From: Frankia canadensis
Lineage (GTDB): Bacteria > Actinomycetota > Actinomycetes > Frankiales > Frankiaceae
Assembly: GCF_900197875.1 (NCBI RefSeq)
Contig: NZ_FZMO01000223.1
Location: 1-64,000 of the forward strand
Length of the DNA: 64,000 bases
Reading direction: 5' to 3'
Shown: piece by piece, positions 1-9,822 of the stretch
How the letters are laid out: every line of letters begins with the position of its first letter
How positions within the stretch are numbered: position 1 is the stretch's first letter
The notes under the pieces: generated by a model
Told to the model about the DNA's origin: nothing
What the model saw: the letters and a program-made list of their open reading frames with translations, nothing else
The model's database searches: none
Made by a program: the position numbers and the translations under genes

Positions 1-944
1 GTTGTGGGCGGGTGGGGGGTGAGCAGGCGGGTGCCGTCGGGGAGGTTGCCGGTGGCGGAGGCGTCGCGGAGGTACTCCCACAGGGCGCGTTGGAGTTCGA
101 CGGCGGCGCGGGTGGGCTCGACGTCGCGGCGACGCGCCAGGCCGATGGTGCGTTGCAGGCCGGGGGGCACGAACGGGGTGACGCGCATACCCAGACGGCG
201 GGCCACCATGCTGGGAATGACGGCACTTCCGAGGCCGGCGGTGACGAAGCCGAGGACGGCGTCCATCTCGCCGCCCTCGATGGCGAACGTCGGCTCGAAG
301 CCGGCCTCGCGGCAGGCTCCGACCGTCGCCTCGCGCAGGTCGTAGCCGCGGCGGAACATCACCAGCGGATGGTCACGCAGGTCGGGGACGGCCAGCGGAC
401 GGCCGGTGACCACCGGCGGCTCGTCCAGGGAGGAGACGAGGACGAGGCTCTCCCGGATCAGGGGGGAGGTCGCGAGGGCGGGGTCGGAGCTGTGCAGCGG
501 CAGGATGATCAGCGCGAGGTCGAGGCCGCCGCCGGCGAGGTCGCGGACCAGGTCGCGGGAGCCGCCCTCCTCGACGAGCAGGCGGATGCCGGGGTAGCGC
601 TGGTGGAACAGGCGCAGCACGTCGGGCAGGAAGCCGGTACACAGGCTGGGGGTGGCGCCGAGACGGACCGTGCCGTGGCGCAGGTCGAGCAGCTCGGTGA
701 CACGCTGGCGGGCCGTCTCCGTGTCGGCGAGGATACGGCGGGCGAGCGGCAGCAGGGTCTCGCCGGCGGCGGTCAGGCTGATGTTGCCGCGGGCCCGGTT
801 GAACAGTGGTGCTCCCAACTCCTGTTCGAGCGCCCGGACCTGTTGGGACAACGAGGGTTGCGCCACATGCATCCGCTGCGCGGCCCGGGTGAAATGCCGG
901 GTCTCCGCGACGGCGACGAAATAGGCGAGCTGGTGGAGCTGCAC
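1..944 (-). CDS. LysR-family transcriptional regulator (3' end outside window)
   Basis: Reading leftwards from a GTG at 944 the frame stays open to the window edge, so the C-terminus is missing. The N-terminus is a textbook LysR winged helix-turn-helix: MQLHQLAYFVAVAE, then a recognition region with AQPSLSQQVRALEQELG at about residues 28-44. The remainder looks like the two-lobed effector-binding domain (for example FHQRYPGIRLLVEEGG and FVTAGLGSAVIPSMVA). The gene diverges from sdhCAB with 92 bp between start codons, and a LysR-type box lies between them. It is therefore likely to regulate itself and the sdh operon, sensing an unknown small molecule. A TANNNT box (TACGCT) sits 7 nt before the GTG, which suggests a leaderless transcript. 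Family is certain; target and effector are inferred from position. Confidence 0.9.
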   Translation of the reverse strand, partial: MQLHQLAYFVAVAETRHFTRAAQRMHVAQPSLSQQVRALEQELGAPLFNRARGNISLTAAGETLLPLARRILADTETARQRVTELLDLRHGTVRLGATPSLCTGFLPDVLRLFHQRYPGIRLLVEEGGSRDLVRDLAGGGLDLALIILPLHSSDPALATSPLIRESLVLVSSLDEPPVVTGRPLAVPDLRDHPLVMFRRGYDLREATVGACREAGFEPTFAIEGGEMDAVLGFVTAGLGSAVIPSMVARRLGMRVTPFVPPGLQRTIGLARRRDVEPTRAAVELQRALWEYLRDASATGNLPDGTRLLTPHPPT

Positions 945-960
945 GCCCGCCAGCGTAGAC

Positions 961-983
961 CTCCATAGGGGTCGGCTATGGAG
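961..983. promoter_or_regulatory. LysR-type box between lysR and sdhC
   Basis: A perfect 8-bp inverted repeat (CTCCATAG, 7-nt spacer, CTATGGAG) contains the T-N11-A core of LysR-family operators (T at 966, A at 978) in the ATAG-N7-CTAT form. It lies just upstream of the sdhC -35 and inside the lysR promoter region, the usual arrangement for autoregulation plus control of a divergent target. Confidence 0.75.
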
Positions 984-1000
984 TCCAGCCTTATCATGTC

Positions 1001-1030
1001 TTGGACCACTGGACAGCGTGGTTCTAGGGT
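1001..1030 (+). promoter_or_regulatory. sdhCAB promoter, leaderless
   Basis: TTGGAC at 1001-1006 and TAGGGT at 1025-1030 are separated by 18 nt. The sdhC GTG starts 6 nt after the -10 box, so the transcript probably begins at or next to the start codon. Confidence 0.65.
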
Positions 1031-1036
1031 GCGTGC

Positions 1037-1777
1037 GTGGCTGTAACAACCCCAACGCGACCGGCGCCCGCCGCGCGCCCCCCGCGCCCCAAGCGGTCCT
1101 CCTCCGCCCCGTTGAACTTCTGGCGTTCAACGATCGGCAAGAAGACCGTGATGGCCGTCACGGGCGCACTCATGCTGCTGTTCCTGATCGTGCACATGCT
1201 CGGCAACCTGAAGATCTTCTTCGGCCCGACCGACTTCGACCACTACGCCCACTGGCTGCGCACGATCGGGGAACCGGTCCTGCACGGAGCATGGTTTCTG
1301 TGGATTATGCGGGTCGGCCTGGGTCTGGCGGTGATCCTGCACGTCGTCTCCGCGTACCAGCTCAGCCGGCGTGACCTGAAGGCGCGGCCGACCAAGTACG
1401 TCCACCACCAACGGGCCAGAGCCAGCTACGCGACGCACATCATGCGTTACGGCGGCATCACCCTGGCGCTGTTCATCGTTTACCACCTCCTGGACTTCAC
1501 GACCCTCACCCTCAACCGGCACGGGGTCGAAGGCGCGGCCTACGACAACGTCGTGTCGAGTTTCAGTGTGTGGTGGGTCACTGTCATCTACATCGTCGCC
1601 ATGCTCAGCCTGGGACTCCACATCCAGCACGGTTTCTGGAGCGCCGCCCAGACGCTCGGGGTGAACCGGCCGAGCCGCGACCGAGCACTCAAGGCGACCG
1701 CGACGACACTCGCCGTTCTCCTCACGGCCGGATTCATCGTGGTTCCGGTGGCGGTCCTCGCCGGGCTCGTGGACTGA
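1037..1777 (+). CDS. sdhC: Succinate dehydrogenase cytochrome b558 subunit
   Basis: A 246-residue membrane protein that anchors succinate dehydrogenase and carries heme b, passing electrons to menaquinone. After a basic Pro/Ala-rich N-terminus (about 35 residues) there are five hydrophobic segments, near residues 37-57, 88-108, 133-153, 178-195 and 220-243. Conserved His residues occur in the membrane (IVHMLGN, VILHVVS, IVYHLLD, GLHIQHG), as in the single-polypeptide b558 anchors of Gram-positive bacteria. No separate sdhD follows, which fits that three-subunit type. The GTG start is chosen because a -10 box lies 6 nt upstream and the frame closes soon after. sdhA begins 19 nt downstream. Confidence 0.95.
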   Translation: MAVTTPTRPAPAARPPRPKRSSSAPLNFWRSTIGKKTVMAVTGALMLLFLIVHMLGNLKIFFGPTDFDHYAHWLRTIGEPVLHGAWFLWIMRVGLGLAVILHVVSAYQLSRRDLKARPTKYVHHQRARASYATHIMRYGGITLALFIVYHLLDFTTLTLNRHGVEGAAYDNVVSSFSVWWVTVIYIVAMLSLGLHIQHGFWSAAQTLGVNRPSRDRALKATATTLAVLLTAGFIVVPVAVLAGLVD

Positions 1778-1796
1778 AGACGCGAAGAAGGCTGAC

Positions 1797-3740
<1,944 letters not shown>

Positions 3741-3753
3741 GAAGGAGCCGACG

Positions 3754-4500
3754 GTGAAGCTCACCCTGCGGATCTGGCGCCAGGCCAGCCCGGACGAGCC
3801 GGGGCGCATGGTGGCCTACGAGGTGCCCGACGCCAACCCGGACATGTCCTTCCTCGAACTGCTCGACGTGCTCAACGAGCGGCTCACCCTGGAGGGCGAC
3901 GACCCGGTGTCCTTCGACCACGACTGCCGGGAGGGCATCTGCGGAGCCTGCGGCGTGGTCATCAACGGGCAGGCGCACGGCCCGCGCGAGCGGACCACCA
4001 CCTGCCAGCTGCACATCCGCGAGTTCAACGACGGTGACGTGATCGACGTCGAGCCCTGGCGCTCGGTCGCGTTCGGCGTCATCAAGGACCTGATGGTGGA
4101 CCGGTCGGGCCTCGACCGGATCATCCAGGCCGGCGGCTACATCAGCGCCCCGACGGGCAGCGCCCCCGAGGCGCACTCCACGCCGGTGCCGAAGCCGATC
4201 GCGGACACGGCGTTCGACAACGCCACCTGCATCGGCTGCGGCGCGTGCGTCGCGGCCTGCCCGAACGGCTCATCGATGCTGTTCACCTCGGCGAAGGTGG
4301 CGCATCTCAACAGCCTGCCGCAGGGCGCGCCGGAGCGGGCGGAACGCGTGCTCAACCTCGTCGAGGCCATGGACGCCGAGGGCTTCGGCGGCTGCACCAA
4401 CACCGGCGAGTGCACGGTGGCCTGTCCGAAGGGCATCCCGATGGACAGCATCGCCACACTCAACCGCGAGTACCTGCGGGCCTCGCTCGGCCGCAAGTAA
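3754..4500 (+). CDS. sdhB: Succinate dehydrogenase iron-sulfur subunit
   Basis: Carries electrons from the flavoprotein to the membrane anchor. The ferredoxin-like N-terminus has the [2Fe-2S] cysteines at about 58, 63, 66 and 84 (CREGICGACG). The C-terminal half has CIGCGACVAACP at 159-169 and later cysteines at 214, 220 and 224, giving the [4Fe-4S] and [3Fe-4S] clusters. At 248 residues it is full length. The GTG start is preceded by GAAGGAG. It is the last gene of the operon and is followed by a strong hairpin. Confidence 0.96.
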   Translation: MKLTLRIWRQASPDEPGRMVAYEVPDANPDMSFLELLDVLNERLTLEGDDPVSFDHDCREGICGACGVVINGQAHGPRERTTTCQLHIREFNDGDVIDVEPWRSVAFGVIKDLMVDRSGLDRIIQAGGYISAPTGSAPEAHSTPVPKPIADTAFDNATCIGCGACVAACPNGSSMLFTSAKVAHLNSLPQGAPERAERVLNLVEAMDAEGFGGCTNTGECTVACPKGIPMDSIATLNREYLRASLGRK

Positions 4501-4522
4501 CACCCGCTCCACCGTGGCGCCG

Positions 4523-4568
4523 GTCGGTGCCGGCTCGCCGCCCGGATCTCGGGCGAGCCGGCACCGAC
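4523..4568 (+). terminator. Hairpin after sdhB
   Basis: A perfect 17-bp stem (4523-4539 with 4552-4568) and 12-nt loop lies 22 nt after the sdhB stop. There is no T-run, as is usual for high-GC terminators. It ends 12 nt before the next gene's ATG, so it may reduce read-through into that gene. Confidence 0.7.
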
Positions 4569-4580
4569 TGGCGGACAATC

Positions 4581-5870
4581 ATGCCGATGGACAATCGGAC
4601 GCGGGCCGTTCCCGATCACGTGGCCGTCGTCGGCGGCGGGATGGTCGGGCTGTGTGTGGCCTGGTTCCTGCAGGACCACGGCGTACGCGTCACGGTCTTC
4701 GACCGGGACCGGCTGACCCGTGGCGCGGATCCCGCCGGCGCCGGCTCCTCCTGGGGCAACGCCGGCTGGCTCACCCCCTCCCTGACCACCCCGCTGCCCG
4801 ACCCGGCGGTGCTGCGCTACGGCCTGCGGGTGCTGTGGCGGTCGGACTCCCCGGTGTACGTGCCACCGGTCGCCGACATGGCGCTCGCCCGTTTCGTCGC
4901 CGGCTTCGTCCGGCACAGCACCCAGCGCCACTGGCAGGCGGCGATGCGGGCGCTCGCACCCCTCACCCGCAGCGCGCTCGGCGCCTTCGACGACCTCGCC
5001 GCCGGCGGGGTGAGCGCGCCGACCCGCGCAGCGGCACCGCTGCTCGCCGGCTACCAGCGGCGCGCCGACCTCGACGTGCTGCTCGCCGAACTCGCCGAGG
5101 TGCGCGCGGCCGGGCAGCGGGCCGACGTCGACGTGCTCGATCCCGTCACCGCGCGCGACCTCGAACCCCTGCTCGGCGAGAACGTCCGCTACGTCGTGGC
5201 GCTGCACGGGCAGCGGTTCACCGATCCCGGGCGCTTCGTCGCCGCGCTCGCCGACAGCGTGCGCGAACGCGGCGGCGTCCTGCACGAGTCGACGGCGGTC
5301 GACGCGCTGCGCCCCGCCGCCGAGCACGTCGAGGTGGACACCTCACCCGCGTCCGCCGCCTGCGCGGTCGACGCGGTGGTGCTGGCCACCGGCGCCTGGC
5401 TGCCCCGGCTGGGTGGGCCGTTCGGGATCCGCCGGCCGGTGCAGGCCGGCCGCGGCTACAGCTTCCACGTCGCGACCCCGCAGCCGCCGAGCGGGCCGAT
5501 CTACTTCCCCGCCTCCCGGGTGGCCTGCACGCCGATCGGCGCCGGGCTGCGGGTCGCGGGAATGATGGAGTTCCGCGCGCCGGACGCCCCGCTCGATCCG
5601 CGGCGGATCCAGGCGGTGGTGACGGCGACCCGCGGCCTGCTGCGCGGGGTGGACCTCGACCGGCGTACCCACGAGTGGGTCGGGCCCAGGCCCTGCACAC
5701 CGGACGGCCTGCCGCTGGTCGGTCGGACGTCGTCGCCGCGCGTCTTCGCCGCCGGCGGCCACGGCATGTGGGGAATCACGCTGGGCCCGGTCACCGGCCG
5801 CCTGCTCGCGGACGCGATCGTCACCGGCCGTGCCGTCCCCGAGCTCGCCCCCTTCGACCCGCTGCGCTGA
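4581..5870 (+). CDS. FAD-dependent oxidoreductase, DadA (D-amino-acid dehydrogenase) family
   Basis: A 429-residue flavoenzyme expected to oxidise an amine or amino acid. The N-terminal Rossmann fold VVGGGMVGLCVAWFLQDHG binds FAD (about residues 14-32). GSSWGNAGWLTPS follows, then the typical DAO-family C-terminus with RPCTPDGLPLVG and GHGMWGITLGPVTGRLLAD. The frame is open further upstream into sdhB, but similarity to the family begins here and ATG 4581 (or 4587) lies just past the sdh hairpin. No clear ribosome-binding site is seen. D-alanine, glycine or another amine could be the substrate; the sequence does not say. Confidence 0.85.
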   Translation: MPMDNRTRAVPDHVAVVGGGMVGLCVAWFLQDHGVRVTVFDRDRLTRGADPAGAGSSWGNAGWLTPSLTTPLPDPAVLRYGLRVLWRSDSPVYVPPVADMALARFVAGFVRHSTQRHWQAAMRALAPLTRSALGAFDDLAAGGVSAPTRAAAPLLAGYQRRADLDVLLAELAEVRAAGQRADVDVLDPVTARDLEPLLGENVRYVVALHGQRFTDPGRFVAALADSVRERGGVLHESTAVDALRPAAEHVEVDTSPASAACAVDAVVLATGAWLPRLGGPFGIRRPVQAGRGYSFHVATPQPPSGPIYFPASRVACTPIGAGLRVAGMMEFRAPDAPLDPRRIQAVVTATRGLLRGVDLDRRTHEWVGPRPCTPDGLPLVGRTSSPRVFAAGGHGMWGITLGPVTGRLLADAIVTGRAVPELAPFDPLR

Positions 5871-6000
5871 CAGGAACCCGGCGCTGAGCGGGCGCCCACG
5901 CCAGGATGGCCGCCCCCGCGCGGGTGGGGGCGGCCGGGTCGGCCTCCGCCGGTGGCCGCGGCTTGGCGGCGGACGGCCCGGCGGGACCGATGGTCGTGCG

Positions 6001-6038
6001 CTGTTTCCTGTGGAGTGCGCTGTTTCCTGTGGAGTGCG
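6001..6038. repeat. 19-bp tandem duplication
   Basis: Two head-to-tail copies of CTGTTTCCTGTGGAGTGCG (6001-6019, 6020-6038) lie in the convergent gap between the FAD oxidoreductase and the LPXTG protein gene. No gene is visible here. Confidence 0.9.
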
Positions 6039-6087
6039 ATGCACCCGCACCGCCGCGGGCGCGTGGCCAGCGGCGATGCGGGGAGAA

Positions 6088-6119
6088 CCGAACCGATCAG
6101 GCCCCGAACCGATCAGGCC
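6088..6119. repeat. 16-bp tandem duplication over the LPXTG gene stop
   Basis: Two exact copies of CCGAACCGATCAGGCC (6088-6103, 6104-6119). The second copy contains the stop codon (TGA, complement of 6113-6115) of the minus-strand surface-protein gene, so the duplication reproduces its last codons just past the stop. Confidence 0.9.
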
Positions 6120-7558
6120 TCGGTCCGCGTGGCGGTGGCGGTCGTCATCGCGGCGACCCGGCGGCGGCGGGCGGCCACCCGCAGCAGCGCTCCGCCACCG
6201 AGCAGGGCGAGGGCGATCGAGGCCATCGCACCGGTCTCGACACCGGTGAACGGCAGTGCCCCGCCCCCCGGTGCCGCCGCGCCGCCGGCGCCCACCCCGC
6301 CGCCGCCGCCGACGACACCGACGCCGACGCCGGCGACGACGCAGGGCACGCCGTCGTGGCCGTCCCTACGGTCCTTGTCGTCCCGGTCCTTGTCGCCGAA
6401 CAGGCCGTCCTTGTCGTCCCGGTCCTTGTCGTCCCGGAAGCCGTCCTTTCCGTCCCGGAAGCCGTCCTTGTCGTCCCGGAAGCCGTCCTTGTCGTCCCGG
6501 AAGCCGTCCTTGCCGTCGTGGAAGCCGTCCTTGCCGTCGTGGCCGTCCTTGAAGCGGTCCCCGTCGGACAGCTCGTCGGCCCGGGCCTCCCGGAAGCCGT
6601 CCTTGCCGTCCCGGAAGCCATCCTTGCCGTCCCGGAAGCCGTCCTTGCCGTCCCTGAAGCGGTCCTTGTCCCCGAAGCCGTCCCCGAAGCAGCCGTCGCG
6701 GTCGTCGCGGTCCTTGCCGTCGTGGCCGATCCAGTCGCCGATCCAGCTGCCGATCCAGCCCGGGTCGAAGGGCAGGCCCTCGATGCCGTGCTGGCCGAAT
6801 CCGACGACCAGGACGTCGGCGTTGACGATGCGGGTACCCGCGGCCTGGGCCGGCGGCGGGTCGAGGGCTGCCGCCAGACCGACGTTGATCGGCGGCACGA
6901 CCGGGCCGACCTCGCCGGTCCCGGCGTCGGGAGCACCGGCATCCGTCAGTCCCTCGGGCTCAGCGATCTGCGGACCACCCGGTCCACCGGGACCGCCCGG
7001 CCCACCAGGACCACCCGGTCCACCAGGGCCGCCGGGACCACCGGGGCCACCCGGACCGCCCGGGCCCCAGGGGCCGCCGTGCGGCGGGAAGATCGGCCTG
7101 CCATTGCCCGGCCTGTGCCGCGGCTGGCCGCCGCGGCCAGGTCCCGGTACGACGCCGGTCGTGCCGGTGGTGAACACGCCCCGGCCGATGGCGGCGAGGT
7201 GCTGCGAGCCGGTCTGTGTGAGGTTCACGGGAACGCCGAACGCACCGGTGCGGCCCGCGTAGGTGCGGGTGCGGAGAACGCCGTTGACCTCGATCTGAAT
7301 GGCGGAACCGGGGACGAATCCGCAGCCGCTGAACACCACGCTCTCGCCGGCGATGATCACCGACTTGCTGACGCTGCCCGACCCGATAGGCCCCGAGCAG
7401 TTGCTGCTGCCGCCGCTGCCGCCACCACCGACGGGCGGATACGCTGTGTCACCGAGAATGGGCGGGTCGTCGATAGCCGCGGCGGGCAGGGCAGGCAGCG
7501 CGGCGAGCGCCATGCCGCCGCCTGCCACCAGCGCGACTCCGAGGGGTCGGAACTTCAT
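6113..7558 (-). CDS. LPXTG cell-wall-anchored protein with collagen-like and Asp/Lys/Gly repeats
   Basis: A 481-residue surface protein. A Sec signal peptide (residues 1-28, ending PALPAAA) is followed by a small IPT/Ig-like module (about 55-135, with two Cys). Ten or so Gly-Pro-Gly triplets come next (about 165-195), then a highly charged block of DGKDGF/DDKDGF repeats (about 280-400). The C-terminus is a sortase signal: LPFTG at 435-439, a hydrophobic stretch, and an Arg-rich tail. The ATG at 7558 is chosen because CAGGGAGAG precedes it by about 8 nt and the signal peptide starts there. No sortase gene is in the window. The repeats probably form an extended stalk; its ligand is unknown. It sits beside polysaccharide genes. 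Confidence 0.85.
   Translation of the reverse strand: MKFRPLGVALVAGGGMALAALPALPAAAIDDPPILGDTAYPPVGGGGSGGSSNCSGPIGSGSVSKSVIIAGESVVFSGCGFVPGSAIQIEVNGVLRTRTYAGRTGAFGVPVNLTQTGSQHLAAIGRGVFTTGTTGVVPGPGRGGQPRHRPGNGRPIFPPHGGPWGPGGPGGPGGPGGPGGPGGPGGPGGPGGPGGPQIAEPEGLTDAGAPDAGTGEVGPVVPPINVGLAAALDPPPAQAAGTRIVNADVLVVGFGQHGIEGLPFDPGWIGSWIGDWIGHDGKDRDDRDGCFGDGFGDKDRFRDGKDGFRDGKDGFRDGKDGFREARADELSDGDRFKDGHDGKDGFHDGKDGFRDDKDGFRDDKDGFRDGKDGFRDDKDRDDKDGLFGDKDRDDKDRRDGHDGVPCVVAGVGVGVVGGGGGVGAGGAAAPGGGALPFTGVETGAMASIALALLGGGALLRVAARRRRVAAMTTATATRTEA
6400..6715. repeat. Degenerate tandem repeats coding the Asp/Lys/Gly stalk
   Basis: Many imperfect copies of an 18-21-nt unit (core GGAAGCCGTCCTTG on the plus strand) encode the DGKDGFRD repeats. 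Unit order varies (Asp-Gly-Lys versus Asp-Asp-Lys), consistent with expansion and contraction by recombination. Confidence 0.85.
6968..7070. repeat. 9-nt repeats coding Gly-Pro-Gly triplets
   Basis: A run of CCACCxGGx units on the plus strand encodes the (Gly-Pro-Gly) collagen-like tract. The third bases vary, so the repeat is older or under codon-level selection. Confidence 0.85.
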
Positions 7559-7607
7559 ACAGGCACTCTCCCTGCGGAAGATCAGGTCAAGCAGATGAAC
7601 GATTGAC

Positions 7608-7641
7608 GACACGGAGAGTATCGATAACTACTCTCCGTGTC
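7608..7641. promoter_or_regulatory. 13-bp perfect palindrome upstream of the LPXTG gene
   Basis: GACACGGAGAGTA and its exact complement are separated by 8 nt (TCGATAAC). It lies 16 nt beyond the DUF4012 stop and 50 nt before the LPXTG start, both on the minus strand. It could be a terminator or an operator. The half-site TACTCTCCGT recurs at 11730-11739 in the divergent promoter of the polysaccharide genes, which favours a protein-binding role. Confidence 0.6.
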
Positions 7642-7656
7642 CACAACCTTCCGCAG

Positions 7657-9822
7657 TCAACTTCCAACTCTACGTGACCATGGGGAGGTGACCGGCACCC
7701 CCTGGACGTCGAGGCGCTCCGGCACCGGCAGCGGCTGCGGCCGCACGGCGAGCGCCGGACCCGCCTGCGGCTCCAGCACCTTGAGTTCCAGCGTCCTCGT
7801 CTGGCCCCGGTCGATGGTCAGGTAGGTCGAGACGACCGGCAGGCCAGCCTCACTGCCGGTGGTCAGACCGATGGGCTGACCGTCGAGGCGTGCGCCCGCG
7901 AAGAGGCTGTCCCGACCCGTGTACACCGACAGCCAGATGCTGTTCTGGGCACCCGGGTTGCCGTCGGAGTTCGGCTCGTCCGCTCGGTTGCGCACGTATG
8001 CGGTCAGGCCGTCGGGGGCCGTGTTGGTGACCCGGACCACGATCGTCACCGCACCCGCGCCGTTCGGCAGCCGTTGCACGCTGTAGCTGGTCCGCCGTCG
8101 CAGCCAGTAGTCAAGCTTGCTGGCCGCGGCGTTCTGGGTGACGACGGCGAGATACGGACCGGTGCCGGTGGGCAGCGCGCCACCCAGCGCCGTCGACGAA
8201 AGAACCTCCTGCTCATCGGCGTGGTCACTTGACACAGTCAACCGCCCCTCTCGGACCGCCCGGGTCAGAGCGGTGAGGAGCTTCGCCGAATTGCCCCCGC
8301 CGGATTCCAGCGACCCGTAGACCGCCTGCCCGACCTGCGCGAAGAAACGGTCCCGCCCCGACACCGTCGGGATCCGCGCGTAGACCTGCGACTCCACCAG
8401 ATCCACCAGGTTCCCCGCCGAGACGACCTGCCCGCCCGGCAGCACCGCGGGCCGCCCGCCCGCCAGCAGGTAGGCCATCGTCGTCGGATCGAGGCTGATC
8501 GTGCCGTCCACCGGGACGCCCGTCCCCGTGCGGTACATCGCCGTGTAGAAGCGGGCGGCGGTCGGGTAGTCCGGGGTCAGGTTCGCGTTGGCCCACACCC
8601 GGTTCGGCCAGAACGAGCTGTAGCGCGCGCCGAACGAGCCGGTCAGCTCGGCGACCGGATCCGGCTGGGTGGGCCCGCCCGGCAGTGAGCCGTTGCCGGA
8701 GATGCCGGTCAGGGCCAGCCGTCCCCGGTCCGCCGTCAGCACGCCGAACCCGCCGATGATTCCCCCGTTGGCCCGGGACTCGGCCGGGTTCTGCACGATG
8801 AGCAGGTAGCGGCGCGGGCCGGCGGCGCCGAGCATGTCCGGCCCGATCCGAGCCGCGAGCGCGACGTTGTCCAGCGCGTCGGAGAGCTGCCCGCCGCGGT
8901 CGACGAGCTCCGCGCGGGCGCCGTCCACGCCGGTGACCCGGCCGAGCCGGCCGCAGTCGGGGACCCGCTCGGCCGCGGCCCGCAGTGCGTCCAGTGCGGC
9001 GGCGGCCCGCTGGGCCGGCTGGCGGGCGGCCGCGAGCGCCGCCACATCGATGGTCATCTGATGCCGCAGCCGCGTCGGGTCGAGGGTGGCGCCGAGATCG
9101 GCGACGGCGGGCAGGCCCGTGCCCGACAGGGCGTCCACCGCCCGGATGAGTTCCGCCGCCGACCGGGGCGGGCAGCCCGCCCAGGGGACGTGGCCGAACG
9201 CCGACCACACCGGGTCGCCGGTGAGGGAACGGGCCGCGCGGGCCCGCCGGCCGATCGCCGCCACCTGCGCACGCAGGTCGCGCTCGGACGGGTAGTCCCC
9301 CGCCATCATCTGCCGCTGCAGCGACGTGATCCGCGCCCGGGCCTGCTCCAGCTGCTCCCGGGCCAGCAGGCCGCGCACACCGACCCAGCCGAGGAGGCCC
9401 AGCATCAGGGCGAAACAGAGCGCGATCCCCGCGACGACCCATTTCCGTGGACGCCAGCCCCGTTCGGCACCGTCCCGCTCGTCCTCCTCGCCCGGGGACG
9501 GTTGGCCGCCGTCACCGTTCTCGGCTCCCCTGGCGCCAGCGCTGTCGTCGGCGTCGGCGCTGGGCCGCGTGTCCGCCCGTGGTGGGCCATCGCCCGGCCG
9601 GTGATCGGCGGGTTCGCCGACGCGGCCGGGAAGGGGCAGTGCGTTGCTGGCGGCACCGGGCCTGGTGCCGAGCTGTGTCCAGGCGGGCCGTGGCGACCCG
9701 TCCGGGACGGATCCCGCGCCCGGCTGGCGCGGGATGACAGGTGGATCATCCGAGCCCGTCGCCGCTCGCCGGGCCGGTTGCCCCGGCTCCGGCATGCTGT
9801 TCCCCGATCCCCCGGTTGTCAC
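7657..9822 (-). CDS. DUF4012 membrane protein
   Basis: 721 residues. A Pro/Ser-rich, probably cytoplasmic N-terminus (about 125 residues) is followed by one membrane helix (about 129-150, WVVAGIALCFALMLGLLGWVGV). A large extracytoplasmic region contains the DUF4012 core (YLLIVQNPAESRANGG, GGFGVLTAD, NLTPDYPTAARFY). DUF4012 proteins are commonly found with exopolysaccharide genes in Gram-positive bacteria; their biochemical role is not established. The ATG overlaps the stop of the upstream BY-kinase gene by 4 nt (ATGA), so the two are translationally coupled and probably work on the same polymer. Confidence 0.85.
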   Translation of the reverse strand: MTTGGSGNSMPEPGQPARRAATGSDDPPVIPRQPGAGSVPDGSPRPAWTQLGTRPGAASNALPLPGRVGEPADHRPGDGPPRADTRPSADADDSAGARGAENGDGGQPSPGEEDERDGAERGWRPRKWVVAGIALCFALMLGLLGWVGVRGLLAREQLEQARARITSLQRQMMAGDYPSERDLRAQVAAIGRRARAARSLTGDPVWSAFGHVPWAGCPPRSAAELIRAVDALSGTGLPAVADLGATLDPTRLRHQMTIDVAALAAARQPAQRAAAALDALRAAAERVPDCGRLGRVTGVDGARAELVDRGGQLSDALDNVALAARIGPDMLGAAGPRRYLLIVQNPAESRANGGIIGGFGVLTADRGRLALTGISGNGSLPGGPTQPDPVAELTGSFGARYSSFWPNRVWANANLTPDYPTAARFYTAMYRTGTGVPVDGTISLDPTTMAYLLAGGRPAVLPGGQVVSAGNLVDLVESQVYARIPTVSGRDRFFAQVGQAVYGSLESGGGNSAKLLTALTRAVREGRLTVSSDHADEQEVLSSTALGGALPTGTGPYLAVVTQNAAASKLDYWLRRRTSYSVQRLPNGAGAVTIVVRVTNTAPDGLTAYVRNRADEPNSDGNPGAQNSIWLSVYTGRDSLFAGARLDGQPIGLTTGSEAGLPVVSTYLTIDRGQTRTLELKVLEPQAGPALAVRPQPLPVPERLDVQGVPVTSPWSRRVGS

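Noticed and set aside
4245-4580. Upstream extension of the FAD oxidoreductase into sdhB
   Set aside because: The frame is open but overlaps sdhB and the terminator hairpin, and family similarity starts at 4581.
6400-7070. A CRISPR or insertion element in the repeat region
   Set aside because: The repeats stay in one reading frame and encode a regular protein stalk with a sortase signal after it.
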